Positions 16,978 to 26,252 of a DNA stretch of 64,000 nt are shown here, one piece after another. Position 1 is the first letter of the stretch; each line of letters opens with the position of its first letter. The stretch spans positions 1 to 64,000 of the forward strand of contig CAZCBE010000007.1 in the NCBI GenBank assembly GCA_964496695.1, given 5' to 3'. The position numbers and the translations under genes are program-made. Under the pieces are notes generated by a model. It made no database searches, was not told the DNA's origin, and saw only the letters and a list, made by a program, of their open reading frames with translations. The DNA is from SXTU01 sp964496695. GTDB taxonomy: Bacteria > Verrucomicrobiota > Verrucomicrobiia > Limisphaerales > SXTU01.

Positions 16978-18885
16978 GTGAGCGATTCCGCACCTGCCTT
17001 ACTTACCGCCACCGATCTCGTCGTCGCCTTCAACGACCGGGTGATCCTCGACGCCGCCACGCTTGGCCTGCACGAGGGCGACCGAGTGGGACTTGTTGGC
17101 CGGAACGGGGCCGGCAAGTCCACCTTCCTCAAGGTCCTCGCCGGTCAGCGCATGCCCGACAGCGGGGAAGTCGCCGCGCGGCGCGGGCTGGTGATCAGCT
17201 ACCTCTCGCAGGAGTTCACCCTGGACCCAAAGAAGAACGTCCTGGAAAACATCCGCGACGGCGCGAGCCATGTGCTCGGCCTCATCGCAGAGTTTGAATC
17301 GCTGCCCGCCGAATCCAAGCGGCATGAGGAACTGGAGGAGCGCATTGCCCAGCTTGACGGCTGGAACCTCGACAACCGCATCGAGACCGCGATGTCGCAC
17401 CTGAGCACGCCGCCGGGCGACCGCGACATCACCTCGCTCTCCGGCGGTGAGAAACGCCGCGTGGCCATGTGCCGCACGCTCGTCTCCCGCCCCGACCTGC
17501 TCATCCTCGACGAGCCGACGAACCATCTTGATCCCGAGTCCATCGAGTGGGTCGCCGAGTTCTTGGAGAACTTCGGCGGCGCGTTCCTGGTGGTCACGCA
17601 CGACCGGTGGTTCCTCGACCGCGTGACGAACCTGACCGTCGAGCTGGCCAATGGGAAATTCTTCTCCTACGAAGGCGGTTACACGGAATACCTCCTCGCG
17701 AAGGCCGAGCGCCAGCGCTCCGAGGCGGTCGTCGAGCACAAGCGCCAGATGTTCCTGGAGAAGGAACTTGCGTGGGTCCGGCAGGGTCCGCGTGCCCAGC
17801 GCAGCAAGCAGAAGAACCGCTTCGAGCGCTACTACGAGACCGCCGCGCAGGCCGGGCCGGTGATCGAGGAGGACATGGAGCTGGTCATCCCCCCGCCGCC
17901 CCCGCTGGGCAACCGCGTCACGGAGCTGACCAATGTGGGCATCGAGTTCGGCGGGCGGACGCTGTTCCGGGGCTTCTCGCACCTCTTCGAGAACGGCCAG
18001 CGCATCGGCGTGGCCGGGCGCAACGGCGTGGGGAAGACCTCCCTGCTCAAGGCCATCATCGGCGATCTCCAGCCCACCGAGGGCACGGTGAAGACCGGCC
18101 AGCTCACCAAGTTCAACTACGTGGATCAGTCGCGCCTCCAGCTCCGCGAGGACCGCACGGTGATTGACGAGGTCAGCGACGGCACGGAGTTCGTCATCTG
18201 GGGCGATGGCAAGCTCTCGCTGCGCGCCTACCTGAAGCGCTTTCTCTTCACCGATGACCGCATCAATTTGCAGGTAAAATACCTCTCCGGCGGGGAGCGC
18301 AGCCGACTCCTGCTGGCACGCATCCTCAAGCAGGGCGGGAACTTCCTCATCCTCGACGAGCCGACGAATGACCTGGACTTGAACACCCTCCGGGTGCTCG
18401 AAGAGGCGCTCATCGCGTTCCCCGGCGTGGTGCTGGTGGTGAGCCACGACCGCTACTTCCTGAACCGCGTCTGCACGGGCATCTTCGCCTTCGAGGGCGA
18501 CGAACGCATCAGCTACAGCGTGGGCAACTACGACTATTATCTGGAGAAGAAGCGGCGCGCCTCCGCTCCGGTGGCTCCCGCCAGCAACTGGAACGAGAAG
18601 AATGCCGCCCCGGCCCGGAGCATCGCGCCCAAGCCCGCCGGCAAGGTCCGCAAGCTCAGTTTCAAGGAAGCCCGTGAGCTGGAGGGCATGGAAGCCGCGA
18701 TTCTCAAGGTGGAGCAGGAGATCGGGCGCATCGAGAACCTCTTCGCCGAGCCGGACTTTCACAAGACCCATGCGACGCAGACCAACGGCCTGCTGGCGGA
18801 CCTGGCCGCGAACAAGGAGAAGCTGAACGGCCTGTTTGCCCGGTGGACGGAACTGGAAGGCATCAAGGCGGCGAGCGGGGAGTAG
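16978..18885 (+). CDS. ABC-F family ATPase (Uup-like)
   Basis: A soluble duplicated ABC ATPase, 635 residues, GTG start. First domain: Walker A GRNGAGKST, signature LSGGEKRR, Walker B LLILDEPTNHLD. Second domain: GRNGVGKTS, LSGGERSR, ILDEPTNDLD. No membrane segment. Between the domains lies the interdomain linker (QRSEAVVEHKRQMFLEKELA) that acts on the ribosome, and the C-terminus (about 560-635) is a predicted coiled coil as in Uup. ABC-F proteins act on translating ribosomes or, for Uup, in DNA/ribosome maintenance. Antibiotic-resistance roles cannot be read from sequence. Confidence 0.92.
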   Translation: MSDSAPALLTATDLVVAFNDRVILDAATLGLHEGDRVGLVGRNGAGKSTFLKVLAGQRMPDSGEVAARRGLVISYLSQEFTLDPKKNVLENIRDGASHVLGLIAEFESLPAESKRHEELEERIAQLDGWNLDNRIETAMSHLSTPPGDRDITSLSGGEKRRVAMCRTLVSRPDLLILDEPTNHLDPESIEWVAEFLENFGGAFLVVTHDRWFLDRVTNLTVELANGKFFSYEGGYTEYLLAKAERQRSEAVVEHKRQMFLEKELAWVRQGPRAQRSKQKNRFERYYETAAQAGPVIEEDMELVIPPPPPLGNRVTELTNVGIEFGGRTLFRGFSHLFENGQRIGVAGRNGVGKTSLLKAIIGDLQPTEGTVKTGQLTKFNYVDQSRLQLREDRTVIDEVSDGTEFVIWGDGKLSLRAYLKRFLFTDDRINLQVKYLSGGERSRLLLARILKQGGNFLILDEPTNDLDLNTLRVLEEALIAFPGVVLVVSHDRYFLNRVCTGIFAFEGDERISYSVGNYDYYLEKKRRASAPVAPASNWNEKNAAPARSIAPKPAGKVRKLSFKEARELEGMEAAILKVEQEIGRIENLFAEPDFHKTHATQTNGLLADLAANKEKLNGLFARWTELEGIKAASGE

Positions 18886-19590
18886 GCAGAGCAGTTGGAG
18901 CAGCCGCGAACGGCCGCGTAGAGCACAAAGGAATGGACTGGCTCCGCCCCGCTTCGTATCGCAGGTGAGGCCCCAATTTTGGGGAAAGACAAGGAGGGGA
19001 ATCCGACAATTTTGGCATCTTTGAATCTGTGGGGTCGGTGTCAGATCGTGGTGAGCGAGCCGATCGCGAGGGGATGGCGGATTTTTCCGGGCGTCTGATT
19101 TCATCTGTGCCACGCCACTACGGGCTGAGGGCCTGGAGTCGGCGGAAGGTGTCGCCGGGCACCGCAGAGCCGCGCCGGGCGCAGAGGAGGCGGAAACCAT
19201 CAATGGGCTTCCAGGGACACGAATTCGGAGACGGCAGCGGCAAAGATGCTGCGGAACGAAACCGTTGTGAAAACGGAGCCCCAACTCGCAAACGGGAGCG
19301 TGTCGAGCGGGGGCGACTTACGAAACGAAGCCATTTGGACGCCGGTGCGGGAACAACGGTGCAATTGTCCCCCTCGCATCGGGCGCGAATTTCCAACCCA
19401 CGCCGGAACCTTTGGCACCCCGCCGGTTGTGGCCCGGGCCGGCCGCGCATTTCCCCATGGACACCATCCTGCGAATATGACAACCATTCGCCCGTCTATA
19501 CCACTGCCGACGCGATGCTAGCATGGTGCGAAGCAACGGTTGTCGGCGTAGTCAGACCAGTTAGTTGAACAAAAAGTCGGTAAGAAAGGA
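18886..19590. other. Intergenic, no gene supported
   Basis: About 700 bp without convincing coding sequence. Open frames on both strands (for example 19029-19568) lack motifs, composition or neighbours to support them. The stretch is less GC-rich in places (AATTTTGGCATCTTTGAATC near 19005) and could hold a decayed gene. The promoter of the small Cys-rich gene must be at its right end but no clear hexamers stand out. Confidence 0.5.
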
Positions 19591-19596
19591 CAACCT

Positions 19597-19830
19597 ATGA
19601 AGTTCGTCAAAGTGCTCGCTGCTGTGGCGTTTGCCGTGGCCCTCTCCGCCAGCCTCGCCGTTGCGGCAGACAAGGATAAGGCCAAGGCTCCTCCGGGCAA
19701 GGTCGCAGGCTGCTGCGCCAAGGCCGCCAAGGATGGCAAGGCTTGTGACCACGCCTGCTGCGTGGAAGCCGCCAAGAACAAGAAGAACTGCGAGAAGTGC
19801 AAGGGCACTAACGAAGAGCCGAAGAAGTAA
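19597..19830 (+). CDS. Small secreted cysteine-rich protein
   Basis: 77 residues. A clear signal peptide (MKFVKVLAAVAFAVALSASL, cleavage after AVAA) precedes a Lys/Ala-rich mature part with seven cysteines arranged as CC, C, CC, C..C. The spacing (GCCAKA, CDHACC, NCEKCK) recurs in small verrucomicrobial proteins I have seen only as hypothetical; metal or thiol chemistry in the periplasm is a guess. AAGGA lies nine bases before the ATG and a strong terminator follows, so it is a single-gene unit. Confidence 0.8.
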   Translation: MKFVKVLAAVAFAVALSASLAVAADKDKAKAPPGKVAGCCAKAAKDGKACDHACCVEAAKNKKNCEKCKGTNEEPKK

Positions 19831-19852
19831 TTCTTCCCTCCAGCTATTCACG

Positions 19853-19886
19853 AACGGCCAGCGGCAACGCTGGCCGTTTTTCTTTA
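19853..19886 (+). terminator. Intrinsic terminator after the Cys-rich gene
   Basis: An 11-bp perfect stem (AACGGCCAGCG / CGCTGGCCGTT) with a GCAA tetraloop is followed by TTTCTTTATT. Confidence 0.92.
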
Positions 19887-20033
19887 TTGGCACCGGCTGG
19901 CGGGGTCTCAGCGTTTACCGAACTGTCATAAATGGAATAGGTTGTGAAAAATCCGCGCGCCCGAGCGGCTTCGGCCAAAGGGGGCCGCAGATCCTTTTCG
20001 CGGTCGTTCGCGTGTAGCGTGGGGCCGGTGACT

Positions 20034-21674
20034 TCAGCCCGCTTCCCGCCACCGCTGGGCGATGGGCACGCGTCGGCCCACCCCGAACGCCTTGGAGGTC
20101 ACCTTGAGCCCCGGGGCCGCCTGCCGCCGCTTGTATTCCGTGCCGTCAATGAGCTTCACCACCCGCTGCACCGCCGCCGCATCGAATCCGGCCGCGATGA
20201 TTTCCGCCGCCGGACGGCTCTTGACCACATATTCCTCCAGGATGGCGTCCAGCACGTCGTAGGGCGGCAGCGAGTCCTGATCGGTCTGGTTCGGGCGCAG
20301 TTCGGCGCTGGGCGGCTTGGTGATGGAGGCCGTCGGAATGATTTCACGCTTCCGGTTCACCCAGTTCGAGAGCCGATACACCATCGTCTTGGGCACGTCG
20401 CTGATCACGGCCAGCCCGCCGCACATGTCGCCGTAAAGGGTGCAATAGCCAACCGCCAGTTCGCTCTTGTTCCCCGTGGTGAGCAGCAGGGAGCCGAATT
20501 TGTTCGAGAGCCCCATCAGGATCACCCCGCGCAGCCGGGCCTGGATGTTTTCCTCCGTCGTGTCCTCGGCCAGCCCGGCGAAGACCTCGTGCAACTGGCC
20601 TTTCACCGCCGCAAACGCGGGCTGGATGGGGATCACGTCGTAACGGATGCCCAGGTTTTCCGCGAGCACCCGCGCATCGTCCAGGCTGCCTTGCGAGGAG
20701 AACTGGGAGGGCAGGGAGACGCCCCGCACGTTTTCCGCACCGAGGGCATCCACCGCCAGCACGGCGGTCAGGGCCGAGTCAATGCCGCCGCTCAGGCCCA
20801 GCAGGGCGGACTTGAAGCCGCACTTGTGCAGGTAGTCCCGCAGGCCCAGCACCAGCGCGCGGTAAATCAATTCTTCGTCGCCGGCCACCGGCGGGGCGCC
20901 GGGCTTCAATTTATCCGTGTCCACCACGAGGAAATCTTCGGCGAACAGCGCCCCCTGGGCCGCCAGCCGGCCTTGCCGGTCGAACACCAGGCTGGCGCCG
21001 TCGAAGATCAGCTCGTCGTTGCCGCCCGCCAGGTTGCAATAGAGGAGCGGGCAATGTGTCTTGGCCGCGAGGCTGGCCAGCATCTCGCGTCGCGTCGTGT
21101 TCTTGCCCAGATGCCACGGCGAGGCCGAGATGTTGAGCAGGAGGGTCGCGCCGGCGGCGGCCAGGTCCGCCGCCGGGTTGCGCCGGTAGCGGCGGTCGCG
21201 CCAGAAGTCCTCGTCATTCCACACGTCCTCGCACACGGTCACACCCACGCGCTGGCCGTTGAAGGAAAAGGGCTCGTTGGTGTCCGCCGGGTCGAAGTAG
21301 CGGTCCTCGTCGAACACGTCGTAGGTCGGCAGCAGGGTCTTGGTCCGCACCTCGGCGATCTTCCCATGCTGCAGCAAGGCGACTGAATTGGTCAGCCCGC
21401 GCCCCGGACGGCCCATGGTCCGGCCCACAAATCCCACCAGCAGGCCGACCTTGCCCGTGGCCGCGGCCAGCCGCTCCAGCAGCACCAGATTCTGCGTGAC
21501 GAAGTGCGGCTTGAGCAGCAGGTCGCGCGGCGGATAACCCGTGGTGGTCAGCTCCGGGCAGACCACCAGTTCCACGCCCGCCGCGACGCCGCGCAGGTAG
21601 GCCGCAAGGATTTTCGCCTCGTTCCCCACGAGGTCGCCAACGGTGGTGTTGAGCTGCGCGAGCGCGACTTTCAT
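20034..21674 (-). CDS. nadE: Glutamine-dependent NAD+ synthetase
   Basis: Makes NAD from nicotinate adenine dinucleotide, ATP and ammonia taken from glutamine. 546 residues from the ATG at 21674 (KVALAQLNTTVG is the family start; upstream frame has no similarity). N-terminal nitrilase-type amidase with the triad region CPELTTTGYPP (Glu), TKTLLPTYDVFDE (Lys) and GVTVCEDVW (Cys); C-terminal synthetase with the PP-loop LSGGIDSALT and a K-S-E-L motif (TTGNKSELAVGY). Complete. It is tail to the antiporter gene on the same strand with a 143-bp gap of low-complexity GGATCAGGA repeats. Confidence 0.95.
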   Translation of the reverse strand: MKVALAQLNTTVGDLVGNEAKILAAYLRGVAAGVELVVCPELTTTGYPPRDLLLKPHFVTQNLVLLERLAAATGKVGLLVGFVGRTMGRPGRGLTNSVALLQHGKIAEVRTKTLLPTYDVFDEDRYFDPADTNEPFSFNGQRVGVTVCEDVWNDEDFWRDRRYRRNPAADLAAAGATLLLNISASPWHLGKNTTRREMLASLAAKTHCPLLYCNLAGGNDELIFDGASLVFDRQGRLAAQGALFAEDFLVVDTDKLKPGAPPVAGDEELIYRALVLGLRDYLHKCGFKSALLGLSGGIDSALTAVLAVDALGAENVRGVSLPSQFSSQGSLDDARVLAENLGIRYDVIPIQPAFAAVKGQLHEVFAGLAEDTTEENIQARLRGVILMGLSNKFGSLLLTTGNKSELAVGYCTLYGDMCGGLAVISDVPKTMVYRLSNWVNRKREIIPTASITKPPSAELRPNQTDQDSLPPYDVLDAILEEYVVKSRPAAEIIAAGFDAAAVQRVVKLIDGTEYKRRQAAPGLKVTSKAFGVGRRVPIAQRWREAG

Positions 21675-21817
21675 ACGGCCAGGCCGCGCGGAGCATGGGA
21701 CAAAGAAATGACTCGTGTCGAATGTCGAATCGCAAGGATTCTTCCTGCTCCCTGAATCCCCGCGAGCAGGATCAGGATTAGGATCAGGCTCAGGATTACG
21801 AGCAGGAGGAGAATTCG

Positions 21818-23086
21818 TCACTCATCCTTGGGGATTCCGCCCAGCTTCCCCTCCGCCCGCGCCCACCGGCCATACACCAGCTCAAACACGGGCGAGGTCA
21901 TCAGCGTCGTGACCACCGCCATCACCACCAGGATCGAGAAGAGCGGCGGCTGGATGATGCCGCGTTGCAGCCCGATGTTGAGGAGGATGAGTTCCATCAT
22001 GCCGCGCGCGTTCATCAGCGCGCCCACCGCCAGCGCCATCCGGTTGTCCTCCCCGGCCAGCCGCGCCGCCGCCCAGCACGCGCCGAATTTCCCCAGGCAC
22101 GAGACCGCCAGGACCACCAGCGCGAGCCCGAACATTTCGGGGTTGCTGACCATGTCCAGCCGCGTGTTGATCCCGGAATACGCGAAGAACATCGGCACGA
22201 GGAACACCACCGTGAAGGGCTCCAACTGGCGCTGCAGCTCGCGCGTCAGGAGCCCGCGGGGCATCGCCACCCCCAGCAGGAAGCCGCCAAACACCGCATG
22301 GATGCCCGCCGCATCCGTGGCCCACGCCCCGAGCATGAGCAGCATCATCACGACCGCCAGCAACTGCGGCGTCAGCGTCCCCGCGCGATCCACGGCGGCA
22401 CCCAGCCGCCGGAGCAGCCACCGCCCGAGGGTCAGCATCACCACCGCGTAAAGCAGCCCGCCCCCGATCGCCTTCACCGCCACCTCCGTCCCGCCGCCGA
22501 AGCTGGCCAGCACCACCGCCAGCACGCACCACGCCGCCGCATCGCCCGCCGCACCGGCCGCGAGGGAGAGGGTGCCGAGGGTCGTGCCCGTCAATCCGCG
22601 CTCGTGAATGATGCGCGCCAGCGTCGGAAAGGCCGTGATCGCAATGGCCGCGCCCAGAAACAATGTTGCCTCGTAGGCCCGCACCTTTTCGCCGAACAAC
22701 CCCGGCGTCTGCATGAGCCAAGGCGCGAGGAGCGCGCCCAGCGCAAACGGCACCAGCAGGCCGGCCAGCGACACCGCGGCGGCGCTCTTGGCCCGATGCC
22801 GGAACAGCGCCGTGTCAAACTCCACCCCCACGAGGAACATGTAGAGGCCGATGCCGAGCTGCGCGCAGACGAACAGCACCTTCAGCGACTCCGGCGGAAA
22901 CAGTTCCTTCTGCAGGCCGGGCGCAAACAGGCCGAACAGCGACGGCCCCAGCAGCACTCCCGCCACCATCTCCCCGACCACCTGCGGCTGCCCGAACCGC
23001 TTCGCCACCAGCCCCACCAGCCGGCACGCGGCCAGGATGACAAACATCTGGAGGAAGAAGGCGACGGAGAGTTGCGGGGCGGTCAT
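21818..23086 (-). CDS. Kef/CPA2-type cation:proton antiporter
   Basis: Membrane exchanger of protons for K+ or Na+. 422 residues from the ATG at 23086, chosen because it sits 20-odd bases after a good promoter. About 12 hydrophobic segments; conserved GEMVAGVLLGPSLFG and the acidic GVEFD motif of the Na+/H+ exchanger domain are present, as is MNARGMMEL late in the protein. The cytoplasmic RCK (TrkA-N) domain of KefB/KefC is absent, so it is the transport domain only. The exact ion is unknown. Confidence 0.9.
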   Translation of the reverse strand: MTAPQLSVAFFLQMFVILAACRLVGLVAKRFGQPQVVGEMVAGVLLGPSLFGLFAPGLQKELFPPESLKVLFVCAQLGIGLYMFLVGVEFDTALFRHRAKSAAAVSLAGLLVPFALGALLAPWLMQTPGLFGEKVRAYEATLFLGAAIAITAFPTLARIIHERGLTGTTLGTLSLAAGAAGDAAAWCVLAVVLASFGGGTEVAVKAIGGGLLYAVVMLTLGRWLLRRLGAAVDRAGTLTPQLLAVVMMLLMLGAWATDAAGIHAVFGGFLLGVAMPRGLLTRELQRQLEPFTVVFLVPMFFAYSGINTRLDMVSNPEMFGLALVVLAVSCLGKFGACWAAARLAGEDNRMALAVGALMNARGMMELILLNIGLQRGIIQPPLFSILVVMAVVTTLMTSPVFELVYGRWARAEGKLGGIPKDE

Positions 23087-23114
23087 CAAGGTGCGGATCG
23101 AATTATTACGTATG

Positions 23115-23143
23115 CGTATAACTTGTCGTTTCAGGTGAGTCAA
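23115..23143 (-). promoter_or_regulatory. Sigma-70-type promoter of the antiporter gene
   Basis: Minus strand: TTGACT (23143-23138), 17-base spacer, TATACG (23120-23115). The start codon at 23086 would leave a leader of about 20 bases. Confidence 0.55.
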
Positions 23144-23189
23144 CGGGTGAATTCAGCGGGAACGCTCCTGCCGGCTCCGTTTGCTCTGC

Positions 23190-23259
23190 GGAGCGCCGGT
23201 CTCCGACCCGGCGTGTTCATGCACCCAACACGATCACGCCGGTCGGCGACCAGCACTCC
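23190..23259. repeat. 70-bp palindromic element (copy 3)
   Basis: GGAGCGCCGGTCTCCGACCC at the left and a degenerate inverse end (GGTCGGCGACCAGCACTCC) at the right; length 70 bp as in the other two copies. Confidence 0.83.
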
Positions 23260-23264
23260 GCAGG

Positions 23265-23450
23265 CGCAGCTTGACACTCCCCCCGGGGCGCGGCCCTCCG
23301 GGCCGCAGTGGCTGGCAGCAGGGAACGACATAGGAATGCCCGGAGCCTTTTTGGCAAGGTTGCCGCTGCGGCCCGGAGTGCCGCGCTCCGGGACAGGGCA
23401 AGCGAGGACGCTTTTGGCACGGTCGGCCAGAGGCCGCCACTACGCAGCCT
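23265..23450. repeat. Mixed palindromic repeats
   Basis: CGCAGCTTGACACT (also at 59746), CGGCCCTCCGGGCCG, CGGCCCGGAGTGCCGC, and a copy of the ~55-bp GCAAGCG-GGACGCTT element (23396-23447) also found at 30444, 30640 and 34091. No coding sequence. Confidence 0.7.
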
Positions 23451-23498
23451 CCAGATTTGCGCTTTCCGCGCGGCGCGCGGCCCGCCTATCCTCCCGCC

Positions 23499-24050
23499 AT
23501 GCGCATCCTCATCGCTGAAGACGATCCGGTTTCCCGGCAGATTCTCCGCCACGCCCTCGTCACGCTCGGCCATGAAGTCACCGAGGCCGTGGATGGCCAG
23601 GCCGCCTTGGAGGCCTTCCAAAAGGCCCCCGCCGAAGTGGTCATCACCGACTGGATGATGCCGGTGATGGACGGCCCCACGCTCTGCCGCCACATCCGCG
23701 AGGTGAAAACCCGGCACTACGTTTACATCGTCTTCCTGACCATGGTGAACGGCCGGACCCGCTACCTCGAAGCCATGGACGCGGGCGCGGACGACTTCCT
23801 CAGCAAGCCGCTCGACCGCGAGCAGCTCCGCGCCCGCCTGCGCGTGGCGGAGCGCCACCATGGCCTGCACCGGGAGATCGGCGAACTCCGCGGCGCGCTG
23901 CGCTTCTGCCCCGGCTGCAAGAGCTACTGCGACGAGCACGAGAAATGGCAGCCCATTGAGACCCTGCTGGAGCCCACCTTCAACCAAGAGGTCCAGCCCC
24001 GCATCTGCCCCGAGTGCGAAGCCTGCCTGGCCCGGTCGGCCGCCGATTGA
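23499..24050 (+). CDS. Response regulator with cysteine-rich C-terminus
   Basis: 183 residues. A complete receiver domain: acidic pair ED(D) 7-9, phospho-acceptor Asp51 in VVITDWMMP, Lys103 in LSKPL. After a helix (about 104-130) comes a tail with Cys 137, 140, 144 (CPGCKSYC) and Cys 170, 173, 176 (CPECEAC), a likely zinc site instead of a DNA-binding or enzymatic output. No kinase gene is adjacent. The ATG at 23499 is the family start. What the Cys-rich tail binds is unknown. Confidence 0.85.
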   Translation: MRILIAEDDPVSRQILRHALVTLGHEVTEAVDGQAALEAFQKAPAEVVITDWMMPVMDGPTLCRHIREVKTRHYVYIVFLTMVNGRTRYLEAMDAGADDFLSKPLDREQLRARLRVAERHHGLHREIGELRGALRFCPGCKSYCDEHEKWQPIETLLEPTFNQEVQPRICPECEACLARSAAD

Positions 24051-24112
24051 AGCAGGAAGAGGCGTTGCAATTCCAAGTGAAGCTGCTGCAACCAATGGGC
24101 GACGAAGCCTGC

Positions 24113-24237
24113 CTTCTCCCTTCGCGGAGCGAGGGGAGAAGGTGGCCGGAGGCCGGATGAGGGGTGGGGCCGCTTGCGCCCACGCCCGCAACCCCTCACC
24201 CCAACCCTCTCCCCTTGCTCCGCAAAGGGAGAGGGAG
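24113..24237. repeat. Pair of CCCTCTCCC-type hairpins
   Basis: CTTCTCCC...GGGGAGAAGG at 24114-24143 and CAACCCTCTCCCC...GGGAGAGGG at 24202-24236, with GGATGAGGGGTGG and CCCCTCACCCC inverted between them. Confidence 0.8.
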
Positions 24238-24359
24238 AAACACCACTCCCCCCGTGCGTCTTCCTGCCATGGCTGAAAGCCTTCGTGACTTTCGCACCGC
24301 CTGCTTTTGAGCTTTCAACTTCCGCCACGCGACGCCCACAGTCGTCGGCACTATTGTCC

Positions 24360-25163
24360 ATGGGCAAGTATTGGCACGTCCTGAACATCGGTCTGCAGAA
24401 CACGATGGTGTATCGGCTGAACTTCCTGTTCCGCGCCACCTTCGGCCTCATCCCGCTCATGGCCGTGATCTCCGTCTGGCGGGCCATTTACGCGGGCAAG
24501 CCCGGCGGGCAGATCGCCAGCTACGAGCTGGCGCAGATGATTTCCTACTACCTCGTCATCACCATCGTGGACGCGCTCACCGCCGTGACCGAGGATGACT
24601 GGCAGATCGCCGCAGACATCAAGGACGGCAACATCAGCCAATTCCTGCTCAAGCCGCTGGATTACCTGACCTATCGCCTGTGCCTCTTCTGCGCCGGACG
24701 GCTGGTGTATGCCGTCGTGGCCATCGTGCCGACCGTCCTGTTCATCTGGGTGCTGCGCGAGAACTTCGTCCTGCCGCCGAATGCCGTGAGCGCCGGCTGG
24801 TTCTTGGTCTCCGTTGCGCTCACTGCCGTGATGCAGTTTCTCTTCAGCTTCACGCTGGCGCTGCTCGCCTTCTGGGTGTTGGAAGTCGCGACCTTCATCT
24901 TCATCGCCTTCGCCTTCGAATACATCGCCGGCGGCCACCTGTTCCCGCTCGATCTCCTGCCGCCCGCGCTGGCCGGTGTGCTGGACTACACTCCCTTCCC
25001 CTACATGCTCTTCTTCCCCGTGAGCATCTGGCTGGGCCGCGTAACCGGCGACGCCCTCTGGCTCGGCGTGCTCGTGCAACTCCTCTGGGTCGTGGCCGCC
25101 TACGCCCTCGCCCGCCTCGTCTGGAGTCGCGGCATCAAGAAATACTCGGCGGTTGGAGGCTGA
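24360..25163 (+). CDS. ABC-2 type permease (COG4587-like)
   Basis: 267 residues from the ATG at 24360; the longer in-frame start lies in repeat sequence. Six hydrophobic segments. Motifs ISYYLVITIVDALT, FLLKPLDYL and the late GHLFPLDLLP match the permease half of a two-permease ABC-2 exporter in which two related permeases are encoded side by side. Such exporters usually carry the order ATPase-permease-permease; here no ATPase gene precedes it, only repeats. Substrate unknown. Confidence 0.85.
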   Translation: MGKYWHVLNIGLQNTMVYRLNFLFRATFGLIPLMAVISVWRAIYAGKPGGQIASYELAQMISYYLVITIVDALTAVTEDDWQIAADIKDGNISQFLLKPLDYLTYRLCLFCAGRLVYAVVAIVPTVLFIWVLRENFVLPPNAVSAGWFLVSVALTAVMQFLFSFTLALLAFWVLEVATFIFIAFAFEYIAGGHLFPLDLLPPALAGVLDYTPFPYMLFFPVSIWLGRVTGDALWLGVLVQLLWVVAAYALARLVWSRGIKKYSAVGG

Positions 25164-25273
25164 AAATGAAAACGTTGAAGAGTAGAAGGCTTGAAGAGTT
25201 AAAGCGGCTGCCTCCGCCGCCAGGTCCCCTCCTGTTCAACCCTTCAACTCTTCCACTCTTCAACACCTAAATC

Positions 25274-26077
25274 ATGCCCGCCGGTCTCAAGCATTATCTC
25301 AGTCTTTACGCCGCCCTCTGGCGCAACTCGGTCATCCGCGAGCTGGGCTTCAAGGCGAACTTTCTCATGTGGATTGTGGTGGAGGCGTTGTGGTTCGTGC
25401 TCCAGCTCAGCTTCATCGGCGTCCTCTATCTGCACACCGAAAGCATCGGCACCTGGACCAAGTGGCAGGTCGTCGCGCTCGTCGGCACGAGCCACCTGAT
25501 CCAGCAGCTCTTCACCGCGATCTTCCTGACGAACCTCACCGCCCTCTCCGAGCACATCCGCACCGGCAAGCTGGACTTCATGCTGCTGCTGCCCGTCAAC
25601 ACCCGTTTCCTCATCTCCTTCCGCCAGGTGGACCTCGGCGGCTTCGTCAACGCGGTGGGCGCGCTCTGCGTCATCGGCTACGCGCTGCATCGCCTGCACT
25701 ACACGCCGGGCGTCGCGCAGTTCGCGGGCTTCGCCCTGCTCATCGTCGTCGGCATCCTCATCCACTACTCGCTGATGCTGATGCTCTCGGCCTCGAGCTT
25801 CTGGACCGTCCGCGCGCAAGGCATCGTCTGGGGCTACTACAACCTCTTCAACATCGCCCGTCTGCCCGACGAAGCCTTCCGCGGCGCGTTCAAGGCCGTC
25901 TTTACCTTCGCCCTGCCGATGCTGCTAGTCTCCAACGTCCCGGTGAAACTCCTCGTGGACAAGCTCGCCTCCCCGTTCGAGATGCTCCTCCTCGTCTCCC
26001 TCGCCGCGCTCATCTTCACCGCCTCGGAACTGCTCTGGCGCACCGCGCTCAAACGCTACACGAGTGCGAGTTCCTGA
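25274..26077 (+). CDS. ABC-2 type permease (COG3694-like)
   Basis: 267 residues, the partner of the gene 110 bp upstream. Six hydrophobic segments; LRTGKLDFMLLLPVN-type motif (HIRTGKLDFMLLLPVNTRF) and a conserved ASPFEMLLL near the C-terminus. Together with the previous gene it should form a heterodimeric membrane channel that needs a separate ATPase. The intergenic gap contains a hairpin-like AGTAGAAGGCTTGAAGAGTT...AACCCTTCAACTCTTCCAC pair. Confidence 0.85.
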   Translation: MPAGLKHYLSLYAALWRNSVIRELGFKANFLMWIVVEALWFVLQLSFIGVLYLHTESIGTWTKWQVVALVGTSHLIQQLFTAIFLTNLTALSEHIRTGKLDFMLLLPVNTRFLISFRQVDLGGFVNAVGALCVIGYALHRLHYTPGVAQFAGFALLIVVGILIHYSLMLMLSASSFWTVRAQGIVWGYYNLFNIARLPDEAFRGAFKAVFTFALPMLLVSNVPVKLLVDKLASPFEMLLLVSLAALIFTASELLWRTALKRYTSASS

Positions 26078-26130
26078 ACCGTGCTGCGTATTGCGTGTTG
26101 CGTGAACACGGCAGTGCACCGAAGTGAATC

Positions 26131-26172
26131 ACGGAACACGGAACACGGAACACGGAACACGGAACACGCAAC
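26131..26172. repeat. (CACGGAA)n short tandem repeat
   Basis: CACGGAA is repeated five times between the permease stop and fmt, followed by CACGCAACACGCAGCACACA variants. A simple microsatellite of seven-base units, not a CRISPR (no spacers). Confidence 0.85.
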
Positions 26173-26252
26173 ACGCAGCACACAGCACACAGCACGCCCC
26201 ACGCACCACGTTCCCCTTGCCCCCCACCCCCTAGCCCCCCGACACTCCCCCC

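Noticed and set aside
19029..19568. 179-residue open frame upstream of the Cys-rich protein
   Set aside because: Arg/Pro-rich with no motif; looks non-coding.
26131..26172. CRISPR or phase-variable promoter
   Set aside because: Seven-base tandem repeat without spacers; no promoter hexamers spaced across it.
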